Assembly: GCF_001417775.1 (NCBI RefSeq)
Contig: NZ_BBZJ01000018.1
Coordinates: 186,001-250,000, forward strand
Source: Streptomyces sp. TP-A0356
GTDB lineage: Bacteria; Actinomycetota; Actinomycetes; Streptomycetales; Streptomycetaceae
Length of the DNA: 64,000 bases
Direction: 5' to 3'
The position numbers were made by a program, and so were the translations under genes. This document shows positions 23,624 to 32,340 of the stretch, piece by piece; the stretch's first letter is position 1; each line of letters starts with the position of its first letter. Below the pieces are notes generated by a model. That model had not been told where the DNA came from, did no database searches, and worked only from the letters and a program-made list of their open reading frames with translations.

Positions 23624-24364
23624 GTGAGTCAGCCGGAGATGCAGCCCGAGGGTCCGCTCCAGGACGGGCGGGACGACGGGGCGGCGGGGCTTCGGCCGGG
23701 CGACCTCTTGGGGCGGCCGTTCCCACACGGTGACTGGGGAGAGCCGGCGCAGCGCCTCGACGAGCTGTACCGGTGGGTGGAGCGCCGCGCGCTGGAGACG
23801 GCGGCCTGGTATCTCGCCAACCGGGTGTGGAAGCGACGGGCGGCGCGGGCGCTGCGCGTGGGCGCGGTGGCGGGGGCGGTGTGCGGGGCCGCGCTGCCGC
23901 TGCTGGAGCTGACCGGGGCGACGGGCGGGGTGGCGCCATGGGCGTATCTGTCGCTGCTGCTCGGGGCGGCGTGCGTGGCCGGGGACCGGTTCTTCGGGGT
24001 GACGTCCGGGTGGATAAGGGACGTGGCGACCGCGCAGGCCGTACAACGGCGGCTGCAGACGCTGCAGTTCGACTGGGCGTCGGAGTGCGTGCGAGAGGTG
24101 CTGGGGCCGACGGAGGGGACCGCGGGGGAGGCGGCGGAGCGGTGCCTGTCGGTGTTGCGGCGGTTCTCGGAGGACGTGACGGAGCTGGTGCGGTCGGAGA
24201 CCGCCGACTGGATGGCGGAGTTCCGGACCGGGTCCGCGCCGCTGGTGATCCAGTCGGCGGGGGCGGCTGCGCCACGGACGGAGGGTGCGACGCCGGGACG
24301 GTTCGCACCCCCGACGGGGACCCGGCCGAACATGCCCCGGCAGCGACCGCCGGAGACCCGGTAG
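23624..24364 (+). CDS. SLATT domain protein (two-helix membrane protein)
   Basis: 246 residues from the GTG at 23624, preceded by GGGAG. After a disordered 30-residue lead, the segment LDELYRWVERRALETAAWYL (about residues 45-65) is followed by two hydrophobic helices (about 76-98 and 105-123). Then comes RFFGVTSGWIRDVATAQAVQ and a long amphipathic helix RRLQTLQFDWASECVREVLG. This is the helix-2TM-helix layout named SLATT (SMODS/SLOG-associating two-TM effector), proposed as a pore-forming effector in nucleotide-signal defence systems. No nucleotide cyclase, SLOG or nuclease gene is adjacent, so it is an orphan here and may have a housekeeping role. The C-terminus is Pro/Arg-rich. It converges with the PstS-like gene, 19 bases apart. 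Confidence 0.7.
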   Translation: MSQPEMQPEGPLQDGRDDGAAGLRPGDLLGRPFPHGDWGEPAQRLDELYRWVERRALETAAWYLANRVWKRRAARALRVGAVAGAVCGAALPLLELTGATGGVAPWAYLSLLLGAACVAGDRFFGVTSGWIRDVATAQAVQRRLQTLQFDWASECVREVLGPTEGTAGEAAERCLSVLRRFSEDVTELVRSETADWMAEFRTGSAPLVIQSAGAAAPRTEGATPGRFAPPTGTRPNMPRQRPPETR

Positions 24365-24383
24365 CCGGGCCGGCCGGGGGCCG

Positions 24384-25916
24384 TCAGCTCTCGGCGCAGA
24401 TCCTCAGGCCCACCGGGGTGCCGCAGGGAAGGTGTCCGTGGGTGCGGATGACGTTCTGGCCGTTGCCCTGGCTGATGTAGGTGAGGAAGCTGGAGGCGAG
24501 GGAGTCGGCGGGCGGGCGGCCGTAGGTGTACGCGTACTCGATCTCCCGGTACGGGTAGTCGCTCCCGCCGTGTTCGAGCTCGTCGACGGACGGGTGGTGG
24601 CCGTCGAGGGCCGGCAGCCGCAGCCCCGTGTGCCCGGCGGCGAGGTTGAGTTCGCTGTAGCCGATCGCGCCGGGCAGCGCGGCGACCGTGTTCAGCACCT
24701 GCTCGGTGGAGTCGAGTTCACAGCGGACGACCGGAGCCGTCGTATCGTCCTTGTGGACGCAGTCCAGCGAGGAGTTGGCGATCTCGCCGCGCCCCAGGAC
24801 GCGGCGCTGGAACACCTGCCGGGTACCGGAGTTGGCGTCGCGGCTGACCAGCAGGACCGGTCGATCGGGGCCGCCGAGCTGCTTCCAGTTCGTGATCCGG
24901 CCGGCGTACAGCCGACGTACGTCGTCGATCGACAGGTTCGTGAGCGGGACGTCCTTGTTCATCACCAGCGCGAAGACCGACACCGCCACCCGGGTCTCGC
25001 TCAACTGCGACAGACCCTCGGGCTTCGGGCCGTCGGAGAGGGCGACGACCGGCGGCGAGCCCTTCGCCGACTGCTGCCCAGTGGCGGCGAGTTCGCGCAC
25101 GCCCGCGGTGCTGCCGTGTGCGTCCACCGTGATGACGGAACCCGCGCAGTCCTTCTCGTACTTCTTCGCCAGCTCCCGCATCACGGGCTCGAACGCAGTC
25201 GACCCGGTGACCGTGAGCGTGCCCTTCGCGCAGCCGATGGGCGGTCGCGTGTCGTCCCGGGCCACCACGATCGTGGCCAGGGTGATCACGCACACCGTCA
25301 GCAGCACGGTGATCAGCCGGGAGGCGCGGCTGAACAGGGGCGGCTTGTCGTCCGGGGTCGTACTGCGGTTGGGGCGCACCTCCCCGTCGCGGATGCCGCC
25401 GATGAGCCGGATCCCGTTGCCCACGTCGCCGCCCGACAGCAGCACGAGCAGCTTGAAGTGGTCCCCGCGGTTGAGCGGGACGCGCGGGATGCGCAGCGTG
25501 TTGCCCTCGTAGCCGAAGCCGGCCGCCGGGGTGAAGTGGTCCATGAGGTGGTCGGTGCCGGACGGCTGTGTGACCGACGCCCCACGGACCGTGCGGTCGG
25601 TGAACACCGCGGTCAGACCGTGGACTTCACGGCCCGTGTAGTCGTTGTCGGCGATGCTCTGCGAGCCGTCGTTCTCGATGCGCAGCAGCACGAACGTGGC
25701 GTCGGCCATGCCGGAGGCCTCGTCGAACCAGCCGAGCCGTACGTTGGCCCGTCCCGAGCGCACGTTGTCGCCGATCGGGTTGTCCATCTGGACGCGGTAC
25801 CCGATCCTCTTGCGCCGTGGCACCCGGCGCTCGTACCAGACCATCCCCGCCGATGCCGCGATACCGAGAACCGCGGTCCCCACAGCGACGATGTTCTCCG
25901 GGCTCACCCACGCCAC
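24384..25916 (-). CDS. Membrane-anchored PstS-like (PBP2) binding protein
   Basis: 510 residues from the GTG at 25916, which has GGGGGAG 7 bases upstream; an ATG 11 codons earlier is possible. A first helix lies at about residues 5-25 (IVAVGTAVLGIAASAGMVWY). A domain of about 180 residues with no assignment follows, then a second helix near 218-236 (LITVLLTVCVITLATIVVA). The C-terminal part resembles phosphate-type periplasmic binding proteins: LTVTGSTAFEPVMRELAKKY, AHGSTAGVREL and SRDANSGTRQVFQRRVLG, the anion-binding serines and threonines of PstS. It would face outside and bind phosphate or another oxyanion. There are no pstCAB genes nearby; it is 147 bases downstream of a Ser/Thr kinase gene on the same strand. 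Confidence 0.7.
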   Translation of the reverse strand: MAWVSPENIVAVGTAVLGIAASAGMVWYERRVPRRKRIGYRVQMDNPIGDNVRSGRANVRLGWFDEASGMADATFVLLRIENDGSQSIADNDYTGREVHGLTAVFTDRTVRGASVTQPSGTDHLMDHFTPAAGFGYEGNTLRIPRVPLNRGDHFKLLVLLSGGDVGNGIRLIGGIRDGEVRPNRSTTPDDKPPLFSRASRLITVLLTVCVITLATIVVARDDTRPPIGCAKGTLTVTGSTAFEPVMRELAKKYEKDCAGSVITVDAHGSTAGVRELAATGQQSAKGSPPVVALSDGPKPEGLSQLSETRVAVSVFALVMNKDVPLTNLSIDDVRRLYAGRITNWKQLGGPDRPVLLVSRDANSGTRQVFQRRVLGRGEIANSSLDCVHKDDTTAPVVRCELDSTEQVLNTVAALPGAIGYSELNLAAGHTGLRLPALDGHHPSVDELEHGGSDYPYREIEYAYTYGRPPADSLASSFLTYISQGNGQNVIRTHGHLPCGTPVGLRICAES

Positions 25917-26063
25917 TTGGCCACTCCCCCGAGCCGACGGTGCGGACACCGTACGGCCCGCTGGGAGAACATTTCGGACACGAGGGGGGAAGTTCAGCGG
26001 GTGTTCAGCGAGACTTCCTGATGTTCCGTCAGGGCTGCTGCGCCATGGCGGTGTTGGAGTGCG

Positions 26064-28259
26064 TCAGCGCTCCTTCGTGTACGTCAGGGAGCCGCCGTTG
26101 CTCGTGTTCACACGCCTGAGTCGGCCGTCCGGGAGGATCGTCAGTTCCGTCGCGGCGCCCGGGGTGCACGAGGACGCCGGCGCGCCGACCGTGACCGTGG
26201 ACGACGCGATCCTCAGCGGGCCGCCCGCGGTGGGCCTGGCGGCCAGCTTCGCTTCGAAGACACAGCGGTACGTGCCCGCGCCGGCCGGGCCGTCCGCCGT
26301 CAGGGAGAGCACGGTGTCGCCCACCTGGCCCTGCTGGATGACCAGGCGGCGAGTGCTGTGCCCGGTGGCGTTGTCGATGGCGGCGGTCCAGGTGCCCAGG
26401 TAGGCCTCGGGCACGGCCCCGGCGGAGGGCGACTGGGCGGTGGGGCTCGCGGTGCCCGGGGTCGAGGGCGGGGGCGTGCCGCGGCCGGGGGTCGCGGGCG
26501 CGGTGGAGGCGGAGGGCAGACTGCCGCCGCCGCGCTGCGGGGTCCCGTCGCCCCGCATGAGCGCGTACACCGAACCGCCCGCGCCGAGCGCCACGACCAG
26601 GGCGACGACGATCAGCGCGGCGGTGGAACGACCGGAGCGGCGCGGTGGCTCCTGCTGTCCCGGGTCGCCGTAGGGGTGCATGCCGTACGGGGGCGGGCCG
26701 TACGGCGGTGTGGAGCCGAGGGCGGGGCCGGGGCCCCGGGCCGGGGCCTGGGCGCCGCCCCAGCCTCCTCCGCCGCCGTGCGGGTAGCCGTACGCGGGAG
26801 GCTGGGGGTGCTGCTGGGGGTAGCCGTAGGCGGGATGGGGGGCGGGCGGTGCGCCCGGCGGGGGCACGGCGCCGGGTGCGACCACCTGGGTCGGCATCCG
26901 GTCCAGGTCGGCGGGCCGGCCGGGCGGCGGCGGAGCGGCGCCGTCCGGCTCGTCGAGGGCGGGAGCGTGCTCGGGAGTGGCCTGCGGCACCACGGCCGCC
27001 GGGCGCCGCTTGGTCAGGTCCACGGGAGCCGCCGGGGCCCCCTCGCCGGAGCCCGCGGTACGCACGCCGCCGCCCGCCGCGGGCCCGACGGAACCCGCCG
27101 CACTCCCGTCGGCCCCCGGGAGGCGTCCGTCCGCACCGGCCCCATGTCCGTCCACCACACCGGCCCCCCGACCGTCCGGACCGTCCACGGGACCGTCCGA
27201 GCCGTCCACCGGGCCGTCGGCACCCACCGCGCCGACCGGATGCCCGTCGGCGAGGGCCGCCCCACCACCGCCGGCTTCCCGCCCGCCGGTCCCCGCCGAC
27301 GGCACCCCGTTCGCCGAGCCCGCCGTGTCCGACCCCTCCTCCGGGTCCTCCGTGTCCAGCAACTGCACCGCGTGACGGCCCAGTTGAGCGACCAGGGAGC
27401 CGGGCAGCCAGGGGTCCCGGGTGCGGCCGCCGGAGAGCGTGTCGTCGGCGCCGGTCCGTTCCAGGACCTGTGCCGGCGTGGGCCGGGCGGCCGGGTCCTT
27501 GCGCAGACAGTCGCGCACGAGGTCGGCGAGGCTCTCGGGCAGACCCGCCAGATCGGGGTCCTCCTGGGCGATGCGGAACATCAGGGCGTGCACGCCGCTG
27601 TTGGCGCCGCCGAAGGGAAGGACGCCCGTGGCGGCGTAGGCGAGGACGGAACCCAGGCAGAAGACGTCGCACGCGGGCGTGATGCGGTCACCGCGCACCT
27701 GCTCGGGCGCCATGAACCCGGGCGAACCGACGAGCGCGCCGGTGCGCGTGAGTCCGGCGCCGCCGAGGGTCTCCAGGGCGCGGGCGATACCGAAGTCGAT
27801 GACCCGCGGCCCGTCGATGGTCACGAGGACGTTGGAGGGCTTGAGGTCGCGGTGGATGAGTCCGGCGGCGTGGATGTCCTGGAGGGCGTGCGCGAGTCCG
27901 GCGGCCAGGACGCGCACGGAACGCTCCGGCAGGGCGCCGTGGTCGCGCGAGACGACGGTCTGCAGGGCGGGGCCCGCGACATAGCCCGTGGCGACCCACG
28001 GGACGACGGCCTCGGTGTCGGCGTCGAGGACGGGCGCGGTCCAGTACCCGCCGACCCGCCGGGCGGCCTGCACCTCCTGACGGAAGCGGGCCCGGAACTC
28101 CTCCTGCTCGGCCAGCTCCCGCCGCACCAGTTTCACGGCGACCGTACGGCCCCGGTCGGAGCGCGCCAGATACACGCGCCCCATGCCTCCGGCACCGAGC
28201 CGCGCGAGCAGCCGGTAGCCCCCGATGCGCTGCGGATCCCCGGCCCCGAGCTTCTCCAC
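26064..28259 (-). CDS. Hanks-type serine/threonine protein kinase, membrane-anchored
   Basis: 731 residues from a GTG. The kinase domain is about residues 12-270: glycine loop RLGAGGMGRVYLA, VAVKLV lysine, catalytic HRDLKPSNVLV, DFGIARALE, APEQVRGD and CDVFCLGSVLAY. A very long Pro/Gly/Ala linker (about 290-560, with APP, GYPQQHP and GPP runs) precedes one helix at about 562-582 (STAALIVVALVVALGAGGSVYAL). The outside domain of about 110 residues contains YLGTWTAAIDNATG, a two-cysteine loop and RLVIQQGQVGDTVLSLTADG. Substrates unknown. The extracellular part may sense cell-wall or small-molecule cues, unlike PASTA kinases. The gene is monocistronic or cotranscribed with the PstS-like gene. Confidence 0.92.
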   Translation of the reverse strand: MEKLGAGDPQRIGGYRLLARLGAGGMGRVYLARSDRGRTVAVKLVRRELAEQEEFRARFRQEVQAARRVGGYWTAPVLDADTEAVVPWVATGYVAGPALQTVVSRDHGALPERSVRVLAAGLAHALQDIHAAGLIHRDLKPSNVLVTIDGPRVIDFGIARALETLGGAGLTRTGALVGSPGFMAPEQVRGDRITPACDVFCLGSVLAYAATGVLPFGGANSGVHALMFRIAQEDPDLAGLPESLADLVRDCLRKDPAARPTPAQVLERTGADDTLSGGRTRDPWLPGSLVAQLGRHAVQLLDTEDPEEGSDTAGSANGVPSAGTGGREAGGGGAALADGHPVGAVGADGPVDGSDGPVDGPDGRGAGVVDGHGAGADGRLPGADGSAAGSVGPAAGGGVRTAGSGEGAPAAPVDLTKRRPAAVVPQATPEHAPALDEPDGAAPPPPGRPADLDRMPTQVVAPGAVPPPGAPPAPHPAYGYPQQHPQPPAYGYPHGGGGGWGGAQAPARGPGPALGSTPPYGPPPYGMHPYGDPGQQEPPRRSGRSTAALIVVALVVALGAGGSVYALMRGDGTPQRGGGSLPSASTAPATPGRGTPPPSTPGTASPTAQSPSAGAVPEAYLGTWTAAIDNATGHSTRRLVIQQGQVGDTVLSLTADGPAGAGTYRCVFEAKLAARPTAGGPLRIASSTVTVGAPASSCTPGAATELTILPDGRLRRVNTSNGGSLTYTKER

Positions 28260-28337
28260 CGCCGCGTCACCTCCCCCTGCGTGTGCGACAGCCAGAGAAT
28301 AGTGCCGCCGTACGGGGAGAGTCGGCCCCGCCCGTGT

Positions 28338-28857
28338 CTACGGTTCCGTAACGGGCCGGGCGACCTCGTCCCGCGCCGCCGAGGGCCACTCCGGTACCCG
28401 TACGGTCTCGGCGAATCCCGCGTCCCCAGGGCCTCCGCGAGCCGGTCGGCGAGGGCCGCGTGACCAGGGCGATCCGTGCCACGGCCGCCCGGCCGGCCTC
28501 GGTCGGGGCGAGCAGCTCGGCCCCCCGGTGGGCGGGGCTGGGCGGTTACTCGGCGGGGCGCTCCATGAGGAGGCCCGCGACCCGCCGCACGCCCTGCCGT
28601 GCATGCCCGCGACCCGCCGCACGCCCTGCCGTGCATGCCCGCGACCCGCCGCACGCCCTGCCGTGTATGCCCATGACACGGGCGATCCCGGACACCGGCG
28701 GCGGCCCGGACAGGCCGGCCCCGAGGGCCTGCCACCGGGCGGCGATCCGACCGGCCGGCCGGGCCACGTCCTGCGCGACGGCGAGGAACCGGCCATCGAG
28801 CCGGAAGACTGCGGGTCCCCGCGGCTGAGCGGCTCCTGCCGCTCCCGGCCCGGGCAC
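28338..28857 (-). pseudogene. MarR family regulator, wrecked, with a triplicated HTH segment
   Basis: Pieces are collinear with a MarR protein: VFRLDGRFLAVAQDVARPAG, AARWQALGAGLSGPPPVSGI and ARVMGI. Then a 32 bp unit occurs three times (28576-28671) where the recognition helix RQGVRRVAGLLMER should occur once. After ERPAE a TAA interrupts, followed in the same frame by PAHRGAELLAPTEAGRAAV. A further frameshift leads to ALADRLAEALG and a C-terminus ending RPVTEP. One nonsense codon and at least one frameshift make it inactive. The start is uncertain; a GTG at 28857 is the nearest candidate. Confidence 0.75.
28576..28671. repeat. 32 bp tandem repeat, three copies
   Basis: Unit CGCGACCCGCCGCACGCCCT + GCCGTGCATGCC; the third copy has T for C in the last block. 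It lies within the MarR pseudogene and covers the codons of its recognition helix. Confidence 0.95.
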
Positions 28858-29036
28858 AGACCCCCGAGCGCCCTGTCGGGGCCGATACGCGGGCCGCCGA
28901 GCGAGACGACCGGCTCCCTGGGGCCGGGCCGGCGGTGCGGATCCCGTACCCGGCCAGGGCGAGGTGCGGTCGTGTGTCCGGTCTCCCCGTCGGCGGGGGT
29001 GTCGTACACGGCGAGGTGGACGGGTGTGCGGCTCGT
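28858..29036 (-). pseudogene. DJ-1/PfpI family protein, N-terminal remnant
   Basis: Reads SRTPVHLAVYDTPADGETGH, then after a scrambled stretch PVVSLGGPRIGPDRALGG, the first strands and loop of the DJ-1/PfpI domain. The former start appears to be an ACG at 29036 behind GGAGGAG, where ATG would be expected. The nucleophile-cysteine region and C-terminal half are missing, and the sequence runs directly into the MarR remnant. PfpI-MarR neighbours on one strand are common in actinomycetes, so one deletion likely damaged both. Confidence 0.65.
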
Positions 29037-29176
29037 GGCTCCTCCTCCGGCGCACCCGGGCAGGTGTGAGCAGGCCGTGATGACGACAGTCACCCGACAA
29101 CCTGTCGCGTTCCCGTCCCGACCGCAGACAGGACGCCGATGTCGCGTCCGCATCCCGGACACCTACCCTCGGGCGC

Positions 29177-30532
29177 ATGACCCCTCAGACCGACCCCCAG
29201 GCCGGCGCTGCCGTCAAGGCCGCGGACCGTGCGCATGTCTTCCACTCCTGGTCAGCGCAGGAGCTCATCGACCCGCTCGCCGTCGCCGGTGCGGAGGGGT
29301 CGTACTTCTGGGACTACGACGGCAACCGCTACCTCGACTTCACCAGCGGGCTCGTCTTCACCAACATCGGCTACCAGCACCCGAAGGTCGTCGCCGCGAT
29401 CCAGGAGCAGGCCGCCACCCTGACCACGTTCGCCCCCGCCTTCGCCGTGGAGTCCCGCTCGGAGGCCGCCCGGCTGATCGCCGAGCGCACCCCGGGGGAC
29501 CTCGACAAGATCTTCTTCACCAACGGCGGCGCCGACGCCATCGAGCACGCCGTCCGCATGGCACGGATCCACACCGGGCGGCCCAAGGTGCTGTCCGCGT
29601 ACCGCTCCTACCACGGCGGCACCCAGCAGGCCGTGAACATCACCGGCGACCCGCGCCGCTGGCCCTCCGACAGCGGCTCCGCGGGCGTGGTGCACTTCTG
29701 GGCGCCGTTCCTGTACCGCTCGCGGTTCTACGCCGAGACCGAGCAGCAGGAGTGCGAGCGGGCGCTGGAGCACCTGGAGACGACCATCGCCTTCGAGGGG
29801 CCGGGGACGATCGCCGCGATCGTCCTGGAGACCATCCCCGGGACCGCCGGGATCATGGTCCCGCCCCGCGGCTACCTCGCGGGCGTCCGTGAGCTGTGCG
29901 ACAAGTACGGGATCGTCTTCGTCCTCGACGAGGTGATGGCCGGGTTCGGGCGGACCGGCGAGTGGTTCGCGGCCGACCTCTTCGAGGTGACCCCCGACCT
30001 CATGACCTTCGCCAAGGGCGTGAACTCCGGCTATGTCCCGCTCGGCGGCGTCGCCATATCCGGGAAGATCGCCGAGACCTTCGGGAAGCGGCCCTATCCG
30101 GGCGGTCTGACGTACTCCGGGCACCCGCTGGCCTGTGCCGCCGCCGTCGCCACGATCAACGTCATGGCGGAGGAGGGCGTCGTCGCGAACGCCGCGGTCG
30201 TCGGCGCGCAGGTCATCGAGCCGGGACTGCGCGAGCTGGCCCGGCGGCATCCGTCGGTGGGCGAGGTGCGCGGCGTCGGCATGTTCTGGGCCCTGGAGCT
30301 GGTGAAGAACCGCGAGACCAGGGAGCCGCTGGTGCCCTACAACGCGGCGGGCGAGGCGAACGCACCGATGGCCGCGTTCGGCGCCGCCGCGAAGGCGAAC
30401 GGCCTGTGGCCCTTCATCAACATGAACCGCACGCATGTCGTCCCGCCCTGCACCATCACGGAGGCCGAGGCGAAGGAGGGCCTCGCGGCACTGGACGCGG
30501 CGCTGTCGGCGGCGGACGAGTACACCCAGTAG
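29177..30532 (+). CDS. Class III (omega) PLP aminotransferase
   Basis: 451 residues. Hallmarks: YFWDYDGNRYLDFTSGLVFT, FFTNGGADAIEHAVRMARIH (phosphate region), SYHGGTQQA, LDEVMAGFGRTGEWFA (Asp that binds the PLP ring nitrogen), and TFAKGVNSGYVPLGGVAISG with the Schiff-base Lys at about residue 281. It belongs to the group annotated as aspartate aminotransferase family or taurine/beta-alanine:pyruvate-type transaminases. The amine donor is not determined. An ATG start follows the long degenerate MarR/PfpI region. The last codons, DEYTQ-stop, form the first unit of a 20 bp repeat array. A GntR gene follows 227 bases downstream and may regulate it. Confidence 0.9.
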   Translation: MTPQTDPQAGAAVKAADRAHVFHSWSAQELIDPLAVAGAEGSYFWDYDGNRYLDFTSGLVFTNIGYQHPKVVAAIQEQAATLTTFAPAFAVESRSEAARLIAERTPGDLDKIFFTNGGADAIEHAVRMARIHTGRPKVLSAYRSYHGGTQQAVNITGDPRRWPSDSGSAGVVHFWAPFLYRSRFYAETEQQECERALEHLETTIAFEGPGTIAAIVLETIPGTAGIMVPPRGYLAGVRELCDKYGIVFVLDEVMAGFGRTGEWFAADLFEVTPDLMTFAKGVNSGYVPLGGVAISGKIAETFGKRPYPGGLTYSGHPLACAAAVATINVMAEEGVVANAAVVGAQVIEPGLRELARRHPSVGEVRGVGMFWALELVKNRETREPLVPYNAAGEANAPMAAFGAAAKANGLWPFINMNRTHVVPPCTITEAEAKEGLAALDAALSAADEYTQ

Positions 30533-30594
30533 GAGACGAGCACACCGAGCAGGGGACGAGTACACCGAGCAAGGGACGAGTACACCGGGCAGGA
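30515..30594 (+). repeat. 20 bp tandem repeat, four copies, seeded in the aminotransferase stop region
   Basis: Copies begin at 30515, 30535, 30555 and 30575, each related to GACGAGTACACCGAGCAGGG. The first copy contains the last five codons and TAG of the aminotransferase gene. A degenerate fifth copy follows to about 30630. Confidence 0.92.
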
Positions 30595-30759
30595 CGCGCA
30601 CGGGGGGCAGACCGTATACACCGAGTGAGCGGCAGAACGCGCACACGGACCGGCCGCAAGAGGCCCCCGACGTGCGCGGGGCTCCCGCACCCCCACCGCG
30701 TAAGGTGACGTGTTCGAGAGGCACACGAACCCGTACGCGGATGGGGGACCACGACCACC

Positions 30760-31449
30760 ATGCCCGGCAATCGCGCCGTTACTCGCAGCACCCTGCGACA
30801 GCAGATCGCCGACGCGCTCCGCGACGAGGTGCTGGCCGGCCGACTGCAGCCGGGGCAGGAATTCACGGTGAAGGAGATAGCCGAGCAGTACGGCGTCTCC
30901 GCGACCCCCGTCCGCGAGGCCCTGGTCGATCTGTCGGCCCAGGGCCTCCTGGACGCCGTCCAGCACCGCGGCTTCGAGGTCCGCGCCTACTCCCTCGACG
31001 ACTACCGCGACATGATCGACGCCCGCAGCCTCGTCACCGACGAGATCTTCCACCGGCTCATCGACGGCGCCGGGAAGACCGCCGCGGACGACGCCCGCCA
31101 CACCGCCACCCTCACCGTGGTGCGCCGCCGCGGCGAGGAGGCCCAGCGGGCGGCCAGCGCCGGCGACCTGAACATACTCATCGGCTACGACCTGCGCTTC
31201 TGGCGCGAGCTGAGCGCCCTGCACGGCAACCCCTACCTCGCCGACTTCCTGCACCGGCTGCGCGTGCAGTCCTGGGTCTGCGTGGTGCAGCACCTGCGCG
31301 GGGTCACCGAGCTGAAGGGCCGCCTGTGGGCCGGGCACACCGAACTGGTCGACGCCCTCGCCCGCCGGGACCACGTCGCGGCGCACGCCGTCGTCACCGC
31401 GTACAACAGGCACTCGCTCGCCCTGCTCGAACGGCAGGCCGCCGGCTGA
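30760..31449 (+). CDS. GntR family (FadR/FCD) transcriptional regulator
   Basis: 229 residues. The winged helix is at residues 8-75: RQQIADALRDEVLAGRLQPG, FTVKEIAEQYGVSATPVREA and LVDLSAQGLLDAVQHRGFEV, with the recognition helix at VSATPVREAL. The C-terminal all-helical FCD-type domain (about 85-220) includes DMIDARSLVTDEIFHRLIDG and histidines in HGNPYLADFLHRLR and AHAVVTAYNRHSLALLE that may bind a metal. The ligand is unknown, probably a carboxylic acid or amine. It is downstream of, and codirectional with, the class III aminotransferase. Confidence 0.9.
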   Translation: MPGNRAVTRSTLRQQIADALRDEVLAGRLQPGQEFTVKEIAEQYGVSATPVREALVDLSAQGLLDAVQHRGFEVRAYSLDDYRDMIDARSLVTDEIFHRLIDGAGKTAADDARHTATLTVVRRRGEEAQRAASAGDLNILIGYDLRFWRELSALHGNPYLADFLHRLRVQSWVCVVQHLRGVTELKGRLWAGHTELVDALARRDHVAAHAVVTAYNRHSLALLERQAAG

Positions 31450-31591
31450 ACCGCCGGCCCGTCGTCGCACGGCCGGGCCCGGCACGGAGCGGATCGGCGG
31501 CGTGTGGGTATGGGACGTGCAGGGCTGCGGCGCTGCGCGCCCGCGCCCATTACGCTGCCAGCACCACTCCGATGACCCGAGGAGCTTACTG

Positions 31592-32242
31592 TTGGCCTGT
31601 GACCTGTGGCTGGTCCCGCTCGTCGACGTGCTGTGCCACACGCCCGACAACCCGTTCGCCGAGGAACTCGCCCTCTACGACAAGGTGCTCGGCGCGGCCG
31701 GACTGCCGCCGGTGCCGGTGTACCAGTACATGCCGGGGCTGACCGGCGAGGTGGCGCCGGTCGCGGGCTTCGACTACGACGCGCTGCACTTCCTGCGGCG
31801 GGCGTATCTGCTCCAGGTGTGCGGGCTTGCCGTGACCCCGGTCGACGAGCTGGGCGGCGACTACGAGCAGCTGCTGGAGATGTTCGAGTCGACGGCCCAG
31901 CAGTCACACCTGGTATGGCACTACGACCACGCCGGCGCGTACGTCCCCGTGGACTTCCCGCACCCGCTGTCCGACGACGAACTCCTCGCGGGCGGCGGCC
32001 CGTTGGGCTCGTCCCAGGCCCTGCTGCGGGAGCTGCAGTTCGTGGCCCCCTCGATCGGCATCGACCCGGCGAACCCGCCCGTCGCCCCCGAGCCCCCGCT
32101 CGCCCCCACGGCGCTGGAGGAGCCGGCGCTGCCGGCCCCGTACGACCCGAGTCCCTTCGCCCGCGAACGCCATGTGTGGCTGGGCCTGCACGCGGCGGTG
32201 ACCCGGAGCCTCGCCCAGGGCTCGATGATCGTCTTCAGCTGA
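31592..32242 (+). CDS. Conserved Streptomyces protein of unknown function
   Basis: 216 residues from a TTG at 31592, which has GAGGAG 8 bases upstream; an ATG 30 codons earlier lies in a poorly conserved stretch. It begins ACDLWLVPLVDVLCHTPDNP and includes LYDKVLGAAGLPPVPVYQYM, LHFLRRAYLLQVCGLAVTPV and SQALLRELQFVAPSIGIDPA, then a Pro/Ala linker and ERHVWLGLHAAVTRSLAQGS. It has no membrane helix or catalytic motif that I recognise. Clean codon use and an intact frame say it is real. It converges on the nucleotidase gene with a hairpin between them. Confidence 0.7.
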   Translation: MACDLWLVPLVDVLCHTPDNPFAEELALYDKVLGAAGLPPVPVYQYMPGLTGEVAPVAGFDYDALHFLRRAYLLQVCGLAVTPVDELGGDYEQLLEMFESTAQQSHLVWHYDHAGAYVPVDFPHPLSDDELLAGGGPLGSSQALLRELQFVAPSIGIDPANPPVAPEPPLAPTALEEPALPAPYDPSPFARERHVWLGLHAAVTRSLAQGSMIVFS

Positions 32243-32256
32243 GCCGTACGAGCGAT

Positions 32257-32285
32257 GCCCGCGGATCCGCACGGGGTCCGCGGGC
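32257..32285. terminator. Hairpin between convergent genes
   Basis: Arms GCCCGCGGA (32257-32265) and TCCGCGGGC (32277-32285), nine pairs with an 11-base loop that can pair further (TCC/GGG). Confidence 0.6.
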
Positions 32286-32340
32286 GCTCGGCCCCGGCCG
32301 TCGGGCACCTCTCGAGCACGGCGGCCGTCTGGACCACCGT

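Noticed and set aside
26029..27672. 547-codon minus-strand frame within the kinase region
   Set aside because: It is a shadow of the Pro/Gly-rich kinase gene in another frame, Arg-rich and without motifs.
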